This document shows, piece by piece, positions 10,735 to 22,184 of a stretch of 64,000 nt of DNA (positions within the stretch are counted from its first letter, which is position 1; the number at the start of each line of letters is the position of its first letter). The position numbers and the translations under genes are program-made. Below the pieces are notes generated by a model that was not told the origin of the DNA, made no database searches, and worked only from the letters and a program-made list of their open reading frames with translations. The stretch lies in NCBI GenBank assembly GCA_903632075.3, contig CAHIKZ030004123.1:4291001-4355000 (forward strand). Direction: 5' to 3'. This DNA is from Acanthosepion pharaonis (lineage: Eukaryota; Mollusca; Cephalopoda; Sepiida; Sepiidae).

Positions 10735-10930
10735 TGCAAAGAATTCATGGCTTCATTGGCTTTCACTGAACCCTTGGGAAAGATGTGAATCTAGCTCTTC
10801 TCCCCCCAGCTATGGATTAATTAGTAAGACTTGTATCACTAATTATTTTTTGGTTTTAAATAACCTGCAAAGGGTTAAGATGTAGAAAATCAATCAATCA
10901 ATCAATAAATATTGCTTCGATATACAGGCA
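10735..10930 (+). mobile_element. SINE body and tail (5S-tRNA family)
   Basis: GGGAAAGATGTGAATC, CCAGCTATGGATTAATTAGT, TTTTAAATAACCTGCAAAGG and a final (AATC)n. It matches the 3' part of the SINE at 44085. The head is absent, or is the 5S piece at 9995. Confidence 0.65.
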
Positions 10931-11049
10931 TGTTTTTTAGATTTATTTACATTCTCTGGAATACAAATATATAGAAACTACTGTGACCACAAAGTGAAGG
11001 ATCCGTTTATATAACAAATATAGTATAGAATTGATCCCCCACTTCTAGT

Positions 11050-11216
11050 TTATCAAATTTTGACTAGGTATCTTTTCCCTCCAGCTATGGGTTAATTTGT
11101 AATACATTTATTGCTAAAACCCATTATTATCCTTAAAAAAAAAATCTTACACTCTAAAAATATTTTTTGGTTTTAAATAACCTGTAAAGGGTTGATAAAC
11201 TATAAAAAATATCAAT
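11050..11216 (+). mobile_element. SINE tail fragment (5S-tRNA family)
   Basis: CCAGCTATGGGTTAATTTGT, then TTTTAAATAACCTGTAAAGG and GTTGATAAAC. A third tail copy is at 44640-44800. Confidence 0.6.
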
Positions 11217-11430
11217 CTGTTTCCACTGTCTGGCTGAGGGATTGAACTCAGAATTACTATGTCACCAAATTTACAAACCAACACATTAATCCACTAGACC
11301 CATTGTCCCATAGAACCAAAATACACCTGATGAAGTCCAGTGTGCACAAGTGCCATAACGCGATAACAAAGATGCGGGTTTGAATGTAAATAGTGTAAAT
11401 AATGATAAATCCTCATCCCTAAAATTTATA
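11217..11430 (-). mobile_element. tRNA-derived SINE head (minus) with adjoining forward tail
   Basis: 11217-11330 is the reverse complement of a tRNA-like head also seen at 11535 (box B as GGGATTGAACTCAG in plus reading; AACACATTAATCCACTAG for box A). 11330-11430 is a forward tail with ACCTGATGAAGTCCAG and TAACAAAGATG. Two insertions or one inverted structure are both possible. Confidence 0.6.
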
Positions 11431-11534
11431 CAGAGAGTACCAGACACTTAAAGAATATGAAATATATGAACCTAACTTTTGTTGATTTTTTTTTTCTTTA
11501 CTTTTATAATCTAAAAGAGTTAAAATTTTTGACG

Positions 11535-11790
11535 ACAGAATGATGGCCTAGTGGATTAAAGCGTTGGTTTGTGAATTAGTGGCATAGTGATTGTGATTTC
11601 AATCCCTAGATCAGGCAGAGTGCCAGTGGAAACAGGCACTCAATAACTGAGCAGTAGTAAATAAAAATAAGAACTAGACAATATCCCTAGACATTGGCAG
11701 TGAAACTCTCTGTAGGTTATCCAGATTGATATATAGATGTGGAGAAGGTCAGAGGGCAATACTCTGAATATAAATATTATAAATAATAAT
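11535..11790 (+). mobile_element. tRNA-derived SINE, plus strand
   Basis: The A-box region is GATGGCCTAGTGGATTAAAG and the B-box region is GTGATTTCAATCCC. The body has CAGGCAGAGTGCCAGTGG and the element fades out near 11790. Confidence 0.65.
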
Positions 11791-12689
11791 TTTTATAGTT
11801 TTTTTTATATAATTAATCTGAAAATGAGCATAAAAACTTCTTTAAAAATGAATTGTTCTCAAAAGCAGTAATTCAGTAAGCTTCACAAGAGTAACCTTTC
11901 GTTTGGCAAAAAGCTAAGCTAGCATTAAAAAAAGCTCCAGATTCCATATTATCCTATTATAATTGTGATTGTTACTCCCTCAGTTTGCACGACCGTTACG
12001 CCCTGTCATTGTCTTACAAATAATGGACTATTATATTTTGATTGCATGGAATGAGGGGAAAAGACACTACTTGATTTCAGTGACAAAATAAATGAAGGAA
12101 AGAAGGAATGTAAGATAGATGTGTTTAATAATTGTTTCAATGAAATGGAAAATGTTGTCAATTTCAAAACTTTTAATTTGTACCCACTTCTTAAAATAAC
12201 AATCAGTATAAATATTTATATTTGTTATTGCAGTATTTTCTTAAAGTTGTTAAGCCCAAATATTTAATGATGCAATAGTGGAATTTCTATGGATATTTTA
12301 TTGTCATAGAACCTACCATGAGCTTATTCAATCATTAACTTAAGAATTAAGATTCATCATAATATTAAAATAGGAAAACTGAAATTTTCACAGGTTAAAA
12401 TTAGTTAAATTAATTTGACTTGTTAAAATAGTTAAGAGATTTACCAAGTACATGTCTTTATATCGTTGTTAAACATTGATTTGTACACCATATTTAAAAT
12501 TTTGTCAAAAAATTTTATTAACTAAGATTTCAATTTGAAATCATTAACTAAAACCATAATGGTAGGGGTTTTGATTTAATGTTTTTATCGTCATAAGCAT
12601 TAAAATTGGTTTTAAGATTTTATAAAGAAAGACAAAAAAGATAAGGTTCTGACATTTTAAAAAGTACATATTTTTATCCATTTTTTTTT
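11791..12689. other. AT-rich intronic sequence, nothing recognised
   Basis: No exon, tandem repeat or transposon was recognised. Confidence 0.5.
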
Positions 12690-13620
12690 TTTTTTTTAGA
12701 AAGATTCAATCTTGAATTTTTAGATGAAGCATTGTCATTCATTATTAATTTTGGATTTAATGAGCTTTTACCATAATTTCAATTGCTTTTTAGCTAGTAG
12801 TGTTAGTAATATTATCTTGAATTTTTATTAGATGAAGCATTGTCAATCATCAACTTTTGACAAAGATTTCTTTCTTAATGTTGCAGTGTAATCTTGTAGT
12901 ATTAGTAGTAATATTGAATTTTTTTAGATGAAGCATTGTCAGCCATTATTAATTTTTGATTTTATGGACTTTAATCGTTTCAGTTGTTTTTCATCTGGTA
13001 GTGTTAGTTGCAATATGATCTTGAATTTCTATTAGACAAAGCATTGTCAACCATTTTTAATTTTTGACTAATTTATTTTATTTGTTTTTCATCTGTTACT
13101 ATTACTAAGTATATTATGTTGAATTTTTTTAGGTCAGCTATTAATTATTTTTGATTTTGTGAACTTTCATCATAATTTCAATTGCTTTTCATCTTGTCAT
13201 AGTGTTATAAGATGATGTTTTGTTTTTTAAATGCATTATCAACCATTAATTATAGACTAAGATTTTCTTTCATTTTAATTCTAATTGCTTTCCATCTATT
13301 ATTATTAGCAAGAATATTGAATTTTTTTGATGAAGCATTGTCAGTCATCATTTATTTTTGACAAAGATTTCTTTCATCTAAATTTTAATTGCTTTTCATC
13401 TAGTAGTGTAGTACTAATATCATCTTAATTTTTTTTGTTAGATGAAGCACTGTCAAGCATTATTAATTTTCGATTTTTCATTAAAATTTCAATTCCTTTT
13501 CATCTTGTGTTATAATATAGTTTTGAATTTTTATTAGACAAAGTTTTGTCAACCATTATTAATTTATGACTAGGATTTCTTTTCTTTTCATTGCTTTTCA
13601 CTAGGTACCTCCCCTGAATT
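12690..13620. repeat. Diverged satellite, about 103-bp unit, first block
   Basis: About nine units, each with a version of TTAGATGAAGCATTGTCA, TTATTAATTTTTGA and AATTGCTTTTCATC. The motif GATGAAGC or GACAAAGC recurs near 12724, 12831, 12927, 13035, 13329, 13441 and 13537, with spacings of 96-112 bp. Units have diverged considerably, so the array is old. Confidence 0.8.
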
Positions 13621-15420
13621 TTCAATACCTAAGATTTAAAATGATTTTTTTTTTTAAATGAAAAAGCATTCTTGAAGCTTTCATCTTAACTTTAATTGAA
13701 ATGATTAAATTTACTATTTCCAGTAAGCAAAATACTTTGGTGTATTTCAAATAGAAATTATATTGATTGGAATCTCAATATTTTGGTCACTTTCAGAAAA
13801 TTGATAAATCTCAGCCATTTTGAAAGATTTGAAAACAGAAGTTAATTCTCAGTTTTAAAAATATTCCAAAAATGAAATTTATACTTATGACATGATATTT
13901 GAGAAAAATTATAAAATTTAAAGTTAAATTAATTTGATTTCAAACAAATATTACTTATAACATAAAAAAATGTGGTATACAAGCATTTTTAACCATGGGG
14001 TCTTGTTTTTCTGATGTGCTGATTGATGTTATTGACAGGCTAAGGTGTTGACATTTAAGTATGGTTGACCAGAATTGACATAAATTTACAAAATCTAAGT
14101 GAACATATTTTGAGGAGGGGCTAACTAAAATTTTTTTTTTTTTAAATTAACATAATATTTTCAGAAATTATCTAATATTTTATTGAATTTTAGCTACTTT
14201 AGCTTTATAGCCTTATGTTTGAAGATGCTTTCTGAAAAAAAATAATAAAATTTAAAATACTATAAAATTTTCTTAAATTAATTTTATGATTTAATACTAG
14301 AGATATTAATGATAGAGGTAACTCAATAATTTATGAAATGTTATGGTACTTTATTATTAATTTATATTTTTTAATATCTTATTTTTCATTTTATTCATCA
14401 TTAATTGTTATCATGATAGTTGTGAAATATTAATGTTATTTTAATTATTAAATTTTTATAGTACTTTAAATTTTATTATAAATTATGTTTATGCTTCTAT
14501 TATTTTAATCCAATACCCTAACCAATAATTGAAACATGATGAAACATAGAAGTGAATAAAGAATTGCAGACAACCAAATTTCTCAGTAAAGGGAGGACAA
14601 CTCTTACAACACTTGACCTTTTAATAATAATGCCATATATAGACTACCATCCATACAAAAATGGAAATGTTTAATCACAAAAAAAAATTTTTAATTATTT
14701 TAAAACTTATATTAAGTTTTTCAATTTAGTTCCCACTTAATTGCAATATCATCTAAGCAGAACAAAGCAATGGAGAATTTTAAAGAATTTAAATTATTAT
14801 AATTAAATTTTTTTTAAAATGAAAACAATTCTTGTAAAAATTCATTATTCATCAAAAAAATGTTTTTCTTAAGACAATAATGTCCTTAATGCAGCAATAG
14901 TTGAAAAAAAAAATTGGCTGATTTACATTCTACAAGGAGTCCTACTTTTAACTAATAAAAAAATGTTTTGGAAAGAAAATTAAATTTTTCAAAATTTTAT
15001 GGAATTAAGTGGTGGGTAAAAAAAAATATATATTTTTTTTACCAAGATTTTCTTAAAAAAATGTCAAAAATTCATTCATTTGTGAATAAATCCTGAAAGT
15101 TTCATTAAAATCTAACAATTATTTGAGTTTTGTAAGAATTTCCAAATCAATGTGTTTTTCACTGGAAAAAAAATCTACAAAAAAAAGCTGATCATAAATA
15201 TTATGTCAACAGCTGACATAAAAAAAACAAGATTTTTAACCAAAATTTCTAACATACTAGAAAGGATTAAAAAGTTTAGTAAAATGATAAAAAAAAGAAA
15301 CTTCGGTCTTTCCTCTTAATAATAACAAACATTTTGACTAAAAAAATTTTTGTTTCAATTAAGTTTGGGGCCCTTTTTCATCATGCTGTTTTTTCAGCGA
15401 AAAAGTGGAGGTACCTACTT
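13621..15420. other. AT-rich block separating two satellite blocks
   Basis: Very AT-rich with many A and T runs. It contains no satellite unit and no recognised transposon. Confidence 0.5.
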
Positions 15421-15780
15421 TTCACCTATTACTGTTGAATTTTTATTAGACAAAGCATTTTCAATAATTATTAACTTTCATCTTAATTTCAATTGCTTTT
15501 CAATGATATTTAGAATTTTTTTTTTATGAAGCATTTGTCAGGCATTATTAATTTTTGACAACTATTTCTTTCAACTTAATTTCAATTGCTTTCTATTTCA
15601 TGGTGTTAGTAGCAATATTTTCTCAAAATTTTATTAAAGGAAGCATTGTCATCCATTATTAATTTTTTACTATCATTTCTTAGATCTTAATTGCTTTTGA
15701 TCTCAGTGTTAGTAGTGATATTACCTTGAATTTTGACTACATGAATCATTAACCAATATTTGTTTTTACTAGAAGAAAAG
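15421..15780. repeat. Diverged satellite, about 103-bp unit, second block
   Basis: Three to four more units of the same satellite, with markers near 15449, 15526, 15638 and 15735. The orientation is the same as the first block. Confidence 0.75.
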
Positions 15781-16468
15781 CCACTAAAATTGAGATGAAA
15801 GAAATACTAACCAAAAAATTAATAATGGCAAAAAGAAAAATACTTTTACCAGACTTGTAAAGTAAACAGTGATTAAAAACAAAAAAATATATAAATACAA
15901 GGAGGGACAAAAAGAATTTTGAATGTGGATGAAATAAGGGCTTGACCTTTGCTGTTCCAAGTTCTCCTCCAAATTTTCTGCACCTTTTATTTCTCTTTTT
16001 GCAATTATAGGACAACTGGGAAAAAAGGAAAAAAAACAAGGTAAGGTGTTTATTGTAAGGCACTGCATAGATTTTGTATTGCAACTGAAATATCTGTGAA
16101 CTCTTTTCTCTCTCTCTCTCGTATTTCTCTCTCTTTGCCACAAGTGCCTGAGTCTTGTCAGTTATAGAGAGAAGAATGTCAAAAAAAAAAAGATGTAGTA
16201 ATTCTCTATTTATAATTTTGTCTGTGACACTCTCTCATTATGATTCTCAGACATTTATTATTAATGGTCTTTGCACCTTCTCATCTTTTGTCAGTAAGTT
16301 CTCTTGAAATGTGTCATGCCAATATCAATGAAGTCATAAAACTGGACTGTCAAAAATAATAACTAAAAGTGAAACTTAATTACCAAAGAGACACAATTAT
16401 GATTTAACCGTGTTTCGTTTTTTTTTTTTACTCCAGAGTATTTTAATATATTTGTATGATTGTTACTG
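15781..16468. other. Non-coding; CT-rich patch
   Basis: Open minus-strand frames of 119-130 codons overlap here but show no recognisable domain and have low-complexity composition. A (CT)n patch lies near 16107-16135. Confidence 0.5.
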
Positions 16469-16860
16469 ATGACATAGATTATAGAATTATTGTTTCTCTA
16501 AATTCTTGCATTTCTTTGCATCAATTTCAATCTAGAATCACTTTCTTGGAGAAGTTATTGTTGCTGTTGACATAGATTATAGAATTATTGTTTCTCTAAA
16601 TTCTTGCATTTCTTTGCATCAATTTCAATCTAGAATCACTTTCTTGGAGAAGTTATTGTTGCTGTTGACATAGATTATAGAATTATTGTTTCTCTAAATT
16701 CTTGCATTTCTTTGCATCAATTTTCTATCACAGAATTAATTTCTTGGAAAAGTTATTGTTGCTGATGACACAAATTATAGAATTATGGCTTCAAATTCTC
16801 AAATGTTCTTGTAACAATTATCTATCATAGAATTTGTTTCTTGGAGAAATTAGATATACT
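16469..16860. repeat. 98-bp tandem repeat, about four copies
   Basis: GACATAGATTATAGAATTAT begins copies at 16471, 16569 and 16667, with a diverged copy at 16767. The first two copies are almost identical, so they duplicated recently; the last is well diverged. Confidence 0.95.
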
Positions 16861-17068
16861 ATGAAAAATATTCATAATTTTGGTTTTTTGAATAAGTGAA
16901 TTCAATTTTTTTTTTTTTTTTTTTTTCAAAGTCTAATAAGTGAGTGTAGATGGAATAAGCAGAGATGTTGGAAATTACTTTTCAAAATCTAATGAAGTTG
17001 GAATATGCAAAAAAGTAGGTTACATGTCTAAAATATTAATTTGTTAGGACTCAGATTCATTTTTAAAA

Positions 17069-17250
17069 TTGAATCAATTATAATTTGAATAAAGTTTTAG
17101 AACTGAATGAATTATAATTTGAATGAAGTTTTAGAACTGAATGAATTATAATTTGAATGAAGTTTTAGAACTGAATGAATTATAATTTGAATGAAGTTTT
17201 AGAATCTGTATAAATTATAATTTGAATGAAGTTTTAGAATCTGTATCAAA
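17069..17250. repeat. 34-bp tandem repeat, about five copies
   Basis: The unit contains ATTATAATTTGAATGAAG and TTTTAGAA. Middle copies are identical; edge copies differ at the CTGAATG/TCTGTAT block. Confidence 0.95.
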
Positions 17251-17454
17251 TCAGTTTCACAATTTTAAATGTATCATTTGTTTAGAATTTCAATTTTTTC
17301 TATGAAGTTTCCATGAAAATAGTTTTGGAGGTCAAATAATAGTAGGGGTGGGATATGATCATGAATACAAAATGAGTGATTCTGAAGAAACAGGTTTGGA
17401 AAGCTGATCTCAAGGAATTGTTTAATAATTTTTTTTGAATTTCTGTGATCAGGA

Positions 17455-17680
17455 CTTACAATTGTCCTTAATTTTTTATCATCACATTTCAGCCATTGTG
17501 CTCTCTAGCCATCTTCAGGTGACTGTTGATTTGGGTAATTTTCAAGGGAATTTGAACTAAACCTTTTATTTAATATATGGACTAAAGTGTTCTCATACCA
17601 TTGTCAATGTCTAGGGATATCTTTATCATTATCAACACCCGTGAAATTTCTATAAGTCCATAGTTAACCTTTTCATAATA
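17455..17680 (-). mobile_element. tRNA-SINE 3' part, minus strand
   Basis: The reverse complement of the SINE tail: ATTTCAGCCATTGTGCTC, CATCTTCAGGTG, and the body to about 17680. The head is missing. Confidence 0.65.
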
Positions 17681-17804
17681 ATTTTTTTCTTTCTTAATTT
17701 ATAGAAATTGTCAAAATATCCATTTGCACACTATCAACTTTTTAGAAGACTGCAGAACAATTGGTTATAATCTTGTTTGAATATTTGATGTGAAGAGTTA
17801 TCAT

Positions 17805-18000
17805 TATTTACAGTCAAACTAATGTTTTCATCTTTGTTATCATGTTTCAATCATTGTGCCCACCTGCCTTCTTCAGGTGTCTGTTGATCCAGGCAATCAT
17901 TTTGAACTGTACTTGTTTATTTAATCTATGGGAGTAGATTGCTTTTATTCTCCTGTCCATGTCTAGCGATATCTAGTCTTGTTCATATTTAATACTGCTA
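17805..18000 (-). mobile_element. tRNA-SINE 3' part, minus strand, second copy
   Basis: It has ATGTTTCAATCATTGTGCCC and CCTTCTTCAGGTG in the same order and orientation as the copy 350 bp to the left. This suggests either two insertions or a local duplication. Confidence 0.65.
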
Positions 18001-18175
18001 GGTTTATGTAAAATCAAATCTCCCAAGGTGTGTGAATATAATCTCTACAAAACTCATAGTAAGAATAAGATGAGTGAACATTTAATTTTATTACTATTAA
18101 TGCTCTGTCACTTGATATTGAACACTATTTTGCCTTAAAAAAAACGTATTTTCCAAGAATACCTTTATTGATCTT

Positions 18176-18890
18176 TTTGGTGGGTAGACCCTGTATTTGT
18201 TATATATATCTTACAGTGTGGATCACCTTATAAAAGACCCAGGGGCCACTAGAGCTAGAGTGTTACAGTTTTGTAGCATACCTACGGACAATAATGGGTG
18301 TGTCCCCATTCACATAAATGCAGTAGTAAATACTGTATGTTGGTCTGCAGTTGGAGATTCATTGTAGAATTCACTTGACTCACTTCTAGCAGTTGACTAC
18401 TACTTCTATGTGTTGCTGGCGAATCTTATATGTGTTGAAAAGAACGGCCTACCTTGGAAACATCCACGAATCTGTGCGTCATGTAAAGTCCGGCTACTCG
18501 ACGGCAAAAAAAGAATTAAAATGGTGGCGCCCATGTTTTATGACAGGTGGTCTCAGACGACTAACGCGAAATCTTGTTGGCTAGTGATTCATATATAAAT
18601 TATGATCAGTCCTCGGCTGTATAAAGCGAGCCGTCTTTTGGAAGAGACAGAGGCGTTCTTGTTGGCGAGAAGCGAAGGCTGGGTGTGTGACCCAATTTTG
18701 CCGTTTCTACGTGGCCTGTTGGATTGTTACGTCGGACAGTCGTTGAACTGGATTTTGGCTACAAATGCTGCGGTTGAGAGACGAATCTGTTGCAGACTTA
18801 TTCCTACCAGAAGTTGACACTCATTATTTGTTTTCTTTTGCTTTTTCTTTTCTTTTCCAACACAATTTGTCACCCACAAGGACGCAGACA
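18176..18890. mobile_element. GC-richer insert, possible solo LTR
   Basis: This segment stands out in base composition from its surroundings. It can be bounded as TGGGTAGACC ... ACGCAGACA, TG...CA, with TTTTTGG immediately outside both ends. A TATA-like GCTGTATAAAGCGAGCC lies inside. It abuts and seems to interrupt the LINE to its right. The flanking repeat is T-rich and could be chance. No gag or pol frame was seen. Confidence 0.3.
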
Positions 18891-19985
18891 TTTTTGGACT
18901 ATCAAGATTGGAAAGTGAGGACTGGGCAGCTCCTGCCCAAATATGACAGCAGTACTCCATTTTTGGCCTGATCTGGCTCTTGTAAAGTTAGAGGATAGCA
19001 CAAGGGGTCAAGTATTTATTAGAGCAGTACAGGGAACTGACCATATGTAACCAGCTAGTTTTTCCCATGCTGAGAGGTTAGAGCTAGATGGGATGAGAGA
19101 TCAGTTGCCAATCTCTGATCATCATAAGTTTTGGAGGTACACCCATATATCATCAGCATAGATATTCACAGATGATCTGAGCATGCTCTTAGGCAGATGA
19201 TTTATATAAAGTAAAAAGAGGGTTGGTTCAAGAAGTGACCACTGGAGGATGCCTGCATTGATTGCTAGGTCCATGGAGGACTGGCTGTTAGCAACTACCC
19301 ATTAAGGAGGACTTTATTATTGAGAAAACTCTTCCAGTGATTGCATAGAGAGCTTGAGCAGCAATCCTTTGTGCTACACCTTGTCAAAGGCCTTCAAAAT
19401 ATCTAATGCTATAGGTATATTTGTTTTCTAGTGCCTCACTGATTCTGTGATTAATGGTAGTTAGGACATCAGCAGTGGATCAGACTGATCAAAACCTGTA
19501 CTGCTCGTCACTCAAGTGGCTGTTCTTATCTAGGTGCTCAACAAACTTCTTGTTGATTATAGCCTCAAAAAACTTACTAATGATACTGATGAGTCTGTAC
19601 TGAGAGGGGGTGAGTACTTGCCTATGTTCATATATGCTTGACACTTTCCACAGGCTTGGGAATGATTTCTCCTTCAAGCAATGGTTAAAATGACTGCTAG
19701 GATTGGGGATAGTTCTGGGTTGATACTCTTAAAGACGACCACTAGGATTGGTCCAGTGGCTTTCTTAGGATCAAGGCTTTTAATAACCTTGTGACTTTTC
19801 AGGTGATAATGAAAATATTACTGAGATTGTGCTCAGTGAGATGTAGGAACTTGAGAAGGGGATGGCCTTTGTCATCTAATGTTGAATTTGAAGCAAAGAT
19901 CAAGGTGAAGAGCTTCGCCTTATCTGTCAAGGAAGATATGACCCCAGAGCCATTTATAATAGTGAACATAGCCACTTTGCCTCTA
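18891..19985 (-). mobile_element. CR1/Jockey-type LINE, RT domain remnant, minus strand
   Basis: Reading from 19985 leftwards, the minus strand encodes SLDPKKATGP, then PELSPILAV, then SFPSLWKVSS, LTPSQYRLISIISKFFEA, LDKNSHLSDEQY, and near 19165 SVNIYADDI, the RT catalytic motif, intact. The end near 18960 has CCHIWAGAAQSSLSNLD. Frameshifts and stops break the frame. The 5' end is cut by the foldback element at 19996 and the 3' end by the insert at 18176. It is a non-LTR retrotransposon remnant and cannot make full-length protein. Confidence 0.85.
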
Positions 19986-19995
19986 TATGGACACT

Positions 19996-20081
19996 GAGTC
20001 TGTTTCATACTTGAACATATCTTCATAACAATCAGGCAATAAATGGCCTGAAGATTGTGTTCAAGCATGAAACACTGTCGC
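19996..20081. mobile_element. Foldback element, family H, copy D
   Basis: Imperfect inverted repeat: GAGTCTGTTTCATACTTGAA pairs with TTCAAGCATGAAACACTG across a short centre. The same arms occur in four other foldbacks in this window. Confidence 0.65.
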
Positions 20082-20127
20082 TACTCTGTATGGTAAACAT
20101 TAAAGTGTAGACACTGAGGTCAACACT

Positions 20128-20687
20128 GGGTTAAAAGTACTCAATATCAGGGATAGAGCATATGTAAATATAAAAGTCAATACCCAGCAGTGGCAATCTG
20201 TTTCCTGTTTATACACAATATCATCAGGCCATGTGTATTTTGTTTTTATTTATTTATGTATACAGGACAGTGATGCATTGTGGGTAGTCTGTTGTATTGT
20301 TCTAATAGTTGTTTTGGTGGGTAGTAAGGGTTTCAAATTATTCTATAAAATGTATTGACAACAATCAGCTATAAAATAATCAATGAGAAATAAAAATGTT
20401 AACAAACAACATTATAAATAGCTAAAAAACTGCATAATTATTTTCACCCAATATCCCGTAGAATAATTTGAAACATAACCATTTACTGCCCACCAAAACA
20501 ACCATAAGAACAATATAATAAACTACCCATAGTGCACCACTGACCTGTATATATAAATGGTCATGCAAAAGACAACACATATGGCCTGATGATTATGTAT
20601 AAGCATGAAACACTGTTGCCACTCGGTGTTAATCACAGTGTTATATTTGCATATGCTCTATCCCTGATATTGAGCACTTTAACCCAT
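20128..20687. mobile_element. Foldback element, family H, copy E, split by a nested MITE
   Basis: The left arm 20128-20236 pairs with the right arm 20574-20687. Matching blocks include ACTCAATATCAGGGATAGAG and ATCATCAGGCCATGTGT versus their complements. The centre is replaced by an unrelated inverted-repeat element at 20259-20553. Family H copies elsewhere (29426, 40683) have intact centres. Confidence 0.8.
20259..20553. mobile_element. Nested MITE with about 90-bp terminal inverted repeats
   Basis: The left arm starts TATACAGGACAGTGATGCAT and contains GTTGTTTTGGTGGG. The right arm is the reverse complement, ending TGACCTGTATATA. The roughly 110 bp between the arms is AT-rich. There is no coding capacity. 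A TA-like target site fits but is not certain. Confidence 0.8.
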
Positions 20688-20695
20688 ATATATAT

Positions 20696-20718
20696 AGCAT
20701 ATCTTAAAACTATATTTA

Positions 20719-20763
<45 letters not shown>
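20696..20763. repeat. (TA)n microsatellite
   Basis: TA runs lie between foldback copy E and the hairpin at 20765. Confidence 0.95.
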
Positions 20764-20764
<1 letters not shown>

Positions 20765-20766
<2 letters not shown>

Positions 20767-20848
20767 CTCAAACACTAATATTCTAGGGTTATAATTTATT
20801 ACGATTCCAATGTAATAAATTATAACCATGGAATATTAGTGTTTGAGC
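20765..20848. mobile_element. Near-perfect 84-bp hairpin (mini foldback)
   Basis: GCTCAAACACTAATATTC pairs with GAATATTAGTGTTTGAGC, and GGTTATAATTTATTAC pairs with GTAATAAATTATAACC. The loop is a few bases. It sits directly in (TA)n. Confidence 0.8.
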
Positions 20849-20920
20849 CCTTTATATTATATTCTTACTCTGTCCTGGACATTGAGTTCTACCGGGATTC
20901 TATCCTCTTGGGAATTTATT

Positions 20921-20924
<4 letters not shown>

Positions 20925-20952
<28 letters not shown>
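20925..20952. repeat. (TA)n microsatellite
   Basis: TA run at the left border of the LTR-like element that follows. Confidence 0.9.
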
Positions 20953-20958
<6 letters not shown>

Positions 20959-21194
20959 GGAGTGGTTTCACAGTGGAGGCTTGTATTTGTACTAAGTCGG
21001 TCCTAAAATAAGTTCAACGTACAAAACATTAGGAACTTGATATAATAGTTGTGGTCACTGATACTTTAGTATCCGATTAACTGTTGTCCGACATCAACTG
21101 ACTGACCGACTGACTCGTTACTTTTGCTACTCCTACTTATTATAGGTGGGAGAGTCTATTAACTATAGAATAGGTGTGTTCCACTATAACAACA
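20953..21194. mobile_element. Probable solo LTR, 242 bp, inside a (TA)n array
   Basis: It begins TGTTGTGGAGTGG and ends CCACTATAACAACA. The ends are TG...CA with a short inverted repeat, as in LTRs, and TA repeats flank both sides. The target duplication cannot be told from the microsatellite. No internal retroviral-like region is present. Confidence 0.5.
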
Positions 21195-21219
21195 TATATA
21201 TATATATATATATATACAT

Positions 21220-21272
<53 letters not shown>

Positions 21273-21355
21273 CACACACACACACACATATGTGTACATA
21301 TATAAACATATACATACACGCACATGAGCACACACACACACACACACACAATTAG
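21195..21355. repeat. (TA)n/(CA)n compound microsatellite
   Basis: TA, ATACA and CA steps; open frames here are poly-IY and poly-TH artefacts. Confidence 0.95.
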
Positions 21356-22184
21356 AAACTTAATTTTTCTAATGCGTTATAAAACTTAAGAAGGGCTTCC
21401 TGTAAATATTTGTATTGTTTAGGTGCCAAAATGGTATGGCTAAATTTGATCTTAAATGGTTTGGAAGTTAAAATCATTTTTCACGTTATTTTTTTTTTTT
21501 TAACTATACAAACTGGTGTAAACAAAATATTGTTTTATTATTCTTAATATGTAACTCTCCTCCATTTGTAGGTAAAAAAAAACTTTCTCTCTCTTTCTCT
21601 AAAATGTTCCCTTTTCATTTTTCAATGTTCATTTTTCATCATCCATGTTGACATTGGCACATTTGCCTTGTGCTACACAATCATAGATAACATTGGTGTT
21701 GTTTATCACTGCATGCCTGTTTATTTTTTGTTTTCCTCTCACATGGGCCAGAGTTAATTTTAGTTCCTTCTCACCATTGTTGCAATTTTAATTCTTACTT
21801 CCCTTCTCTATGGTACTGTATAGTCAAAAGTGAACAAAATTAAATAGAATAAATTACTGAGGATTAAACTTCCTTAAATTTTGGCAGAGTTGTATAAGTC
21901 ATTTTTAGGAACTTTGTTCCAAAATTCAATTTTGAGCTTGTACAGCAAGTTAGTACATTTTATCACACTGATAAATAATGTCACACAGCCAACCTAACAG
22001 TCACTATGCAAGACTTGGCACGACCAAAATCATTTGTGGTAAATTTATTTTGACACAATTTATATAAAAAAAAAGATTAAAATTTTTAATAAAACTAACA
22101 TACAACTTCTTTGATCTGTCACACAGGGATGCCAATCTGTTATCTTGGTAATAACAGTAAATTGCATTTTATTTTTGTTTTTTT
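21356..22184. other. AT-rich, nothing recognised
   Basis: No exon or transposon was recognised. Confidence 0.5.

Noticed and set aside
15749..16143. Two overlapping minus-strand frames of 119-130 codons
   Set aside because: Low-complexity composition, no domain, no splice context; AT-rich sequence with few stops by chance.
18393..18971. Three overlapping frames of 60-77 codons
   Set aside because: They lie in the GC-richer LTR-like segment and the LINE; the minus frame's first part (YCCHIWAGAAQSSLSNLD) is LINE and the rest is a read-through.
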